Positions 62,715-64,000 of a DNA stretch of 64,000 bases are shown piece by piece. The translations under genes were made by a program, and so were the position numbers. The notes beneath the pieces were generated by a model that was not told where the DNA came from, made no database searches, and saw only the letters and a list, made by a program, of their open reading frames with translations. The stretch is from Niameybacter massiliensis (GTDB taxonomy: Bacteria > Bacillota > Clostridia > Lachnospirales > Cellulosilyticaceae), in contig NZ_LN875034.1 of the NCBI RefSeq assembly GCF_001282685.1, positions 585,551-649,550 on the forward strand, read 5' to 3'. Position 1 is the first letter of the stretch. Each line of letters starts with the position of its first letter.

Positions 62715-63971
62715 ATGAGTAGACAAGATATTTTTAAGACCACTAAGAAAAAGATTATAGGAATAAGCTTCGGTATAGTACTTGTAAGCCTTTTAACATT
62801 AGCCATGCTTACTCAAGTTTTTTATCGTGCACGTTTGTTTGCTAATGTAGATAGACAACTTTTAACCCATCGTAACATGATACTCAATGAAAAAATTATA
62901 AAAGGCAAAGGTGAATATAAAGAAGTTATTTTACCTGCACCACTTACACCGGATATTATTAGTTTTGTATGGAAAGATGGAGAAGTAGTGGATGAGAGCC
63001 CACATGTTTATTTTGGAGAAGGTAAATATCCAAGCTTCCCAAGTGAAGAAACAGAAGGTATTATTACACTTGATAGTGATGGGTATTACTATAGAGGTGT
63101 TAGCTTTATAAAAGAGGGTTTAGTTGTGCAATTACTTTTAAATGTAGATGCTGAACTTCAATCTGTGCAACAACTGGTAAGAGCTACTTGGTTAAGTCTT
63201 TTGATTCTCTTACTGGTGACTTTTGGACTCGCTACCTACTTAGCGAATAAAGTCCTTAAACCTATTAGACGTGCCTATGACCAACAGGTATTTTTTGTGC
63301 AAGATGCTTCTCATGAGATGCGTACACCACTAGCTGTTATAAAAGGGCAATTAGAACTTTTAAGTAGACATAGAACCGATCAAATAGAAGAACACTTTGA
63401 AGAACTAGCTCAGGTTATGAATGAAGTCCATGCACTCGAAAAGTTAAATAGTGACCTACTCTTCTTATCTAAAGAAGATGTAGGAACCCATCTAAATGTA
63501 GAGAAGATAGAACTAAATCAATTTATTGAAGAAATAAGTGAGTTCTATGAAGATATAAGTGAAATTCAGGATAAAAGATTCATACTAGAAAAAAGTGAGG
63601 TACTGCAGTCTACATGGGTAGAATGGGATAGAGTAAAGGTGAAGAGATGTCTAACCATCTTGCTTGAGAATGCTTTTAAATACACATTAGAATGTGGCGT
63701 GATTACTCTTAAGGTAGAACAAGAAAATAAAAAAATTAAAATCAGTGTAAAAGATACGGGTATTGGAATTAAAGATGAAGACCAAAAGAGAATATTTGAT
63801 CGTTTCTTTAGAAGCAGTGATGTAAGAGGAAGAAGTATTGATGGAAGTGGTATTGGACTGAGCCTACTACAATCTTTAGCAAATACCATGAATATAGAAA
63901 TCAAAATAACCTCAGAATATGGTAAGGGAAGCTGCTTTACATTAGAAATACCTATTCAGATAAAGGCTTAG
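62715..63971 (+). CDS. Sensor histidine kinase
   Basis: Start ATG 62715 (AAGGTTG six bases upstream) gives 418 residues; the longer frame from 62697 overlaps the regulator gene. Two membrane helices at about 15-37 and 157-178 flank an extracytoplasmic domain of about 120 residues. There is no obvious full HAMP, only a short linker VLKPIRRAYDQQVFFVQ. The dimerisation domain has DASHEMRTPLAVIKGQLELL with His200; the ATPase domain has LLENAFKYTLE (N box), VKDTGIGIKDEDQKRIFDRFF (G1 and F boxes, split) and GSGIGLSLLQSLA (G2). It should phosphorylate the OmpR-type regulator. The stimulus is unknown. Confidence 0.93.
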   Translation: MSRQDIFKTTKKKIIGISFGIVLVSLLTLAMLTQVFYRARLFANVDRQLLTHRNMILNEKIIKGKGEYKEVILPAPLTPDIISFVWKDGEVVDESPHVYFGEGKYPSFPSEETEGIITLDSDGYYYRGVSFIKEGLVVQLLLNVDAELQSVQQLVRATWLSLLILLLVTFGLATYLANKVLKPIRRAYDQQVFFVQDASHEMRTPLAVIKGQLELLSRHRTDQIEEHFEELAQVMNEVHALEKLNSDLLFLSKEDVGTHLNVEKIELNQFIEEISEFYEDISEIQDKRFILEKSEVLQSTWVEWDRVKVKRCLTILLENAFKYTLECGVITLKVEQENKKIKISVKDTGIGIKDEDQKRIFDRFFRSSDVRGRSIDGSGIGLSLLQSLANTMNIEIKITSEYGKGSCFTLEIPIQIKA

Positions 63972-64000
63972 ATGTATTAATATAAAGAGTATGCTATAAT

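Noticed and set aside
1-64000. CRISPR arrays, tRNA or rRNA genes, prophage or transposase genes
   Set aside because: Looked for in gaps and on both strands; no regularly spaced repeats, tRNA-like cloverleafs or transposase motifs were seen.

Overview
The window comes from an AT-rich, low-GC Gram-positive anaerobe, most like the class Clostridia and plausibly the Cellulosilyticum/Lachnospirales group. This is inferred from codon bias, strong AGGAGG-type ribosome binding sites, sigma-A promoters, Gram-positive lipoproteins, a YesM/YesN pair and LplB/LplC permeases. I see no rRNA, tRNA, CRISPR array, phage or transposase gene.

Layout. 1-1066: a partial minus-strand gene with AP2-like DNA-binding repeats. 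1272-3251: transketolase. 3311-4064 and 14510-15262: two nearly identical copies of a ~754 bp non-coding element with 11 bp terminal inverted repeats. 4537-7007: a polar amino-acid ABC importer. 7327-9334: a secreted SH3 protein and the signal-peptide peptidase SppA. 9455-14417: an apparent flavin-based extracellular electron transfer (EET) cluster, with apbE and an FMN-binding lipoprotein on the minus strand and, divergently, a membrane-extended type II NADH dehydrogenase and a polyprenyl diphosphate synthase. 15405-18483: nadABC. 18599-22948: a small membrane protein, dapA (minus), hpf, deoD and two unassigned genes. 23046-28947: a cytoplasmic 5'-nucleotidase (minus), a NatA/NatB-type exporter whose permease is fused to a CPBP protease, map and a GNAT acetyltransferase. 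29052-33065 (minus): marR plus a heterodimeric ABC exporter. 33326-35905: secA.

36136-59164 is the most unusual part: a large catabolic locus. It has a YesM/YesN-type two-component system, an LplB/LplC/lipoprotein oligosaccharide importer without its own ATPase, a PfkB kinase, a GH4 glycosidase, a GH38 alpha-mannosidase, an M17 aminopeptidase and an unrecognised 522-residue protein. These sit with five cytoplasmic phosphoesterase-type proteins (two paralogous EEP-fold proteins, a calcineurin-like phosphoesterase and two PHP-domain proteins) and an MFS carrier. Only the binding lipoprotein is exported, so small pre-digested substrates are probably imported and taken apart inside the cell. The enzyme set suggests a mannose-containing glycan or glycopeptide that carries or acquires phosphate; that is inference.

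59315-63971: an MBOAT acyltransferase and a DHHW/AlgX-like protein, probably for O-acetylation of a surface polymer, followed by an OmpR-type response regulator and a sensor kinase. Where a better ribosome binding site decides it, I moved starts inward from the longest open frame (SH3 protein, ndh2, nadC, hpf, deoD, the 22460 gene, the 5'-nucleotidase, the ABC exporter, secA, yesM-like, pfkB-like, MFS, kinase and others).
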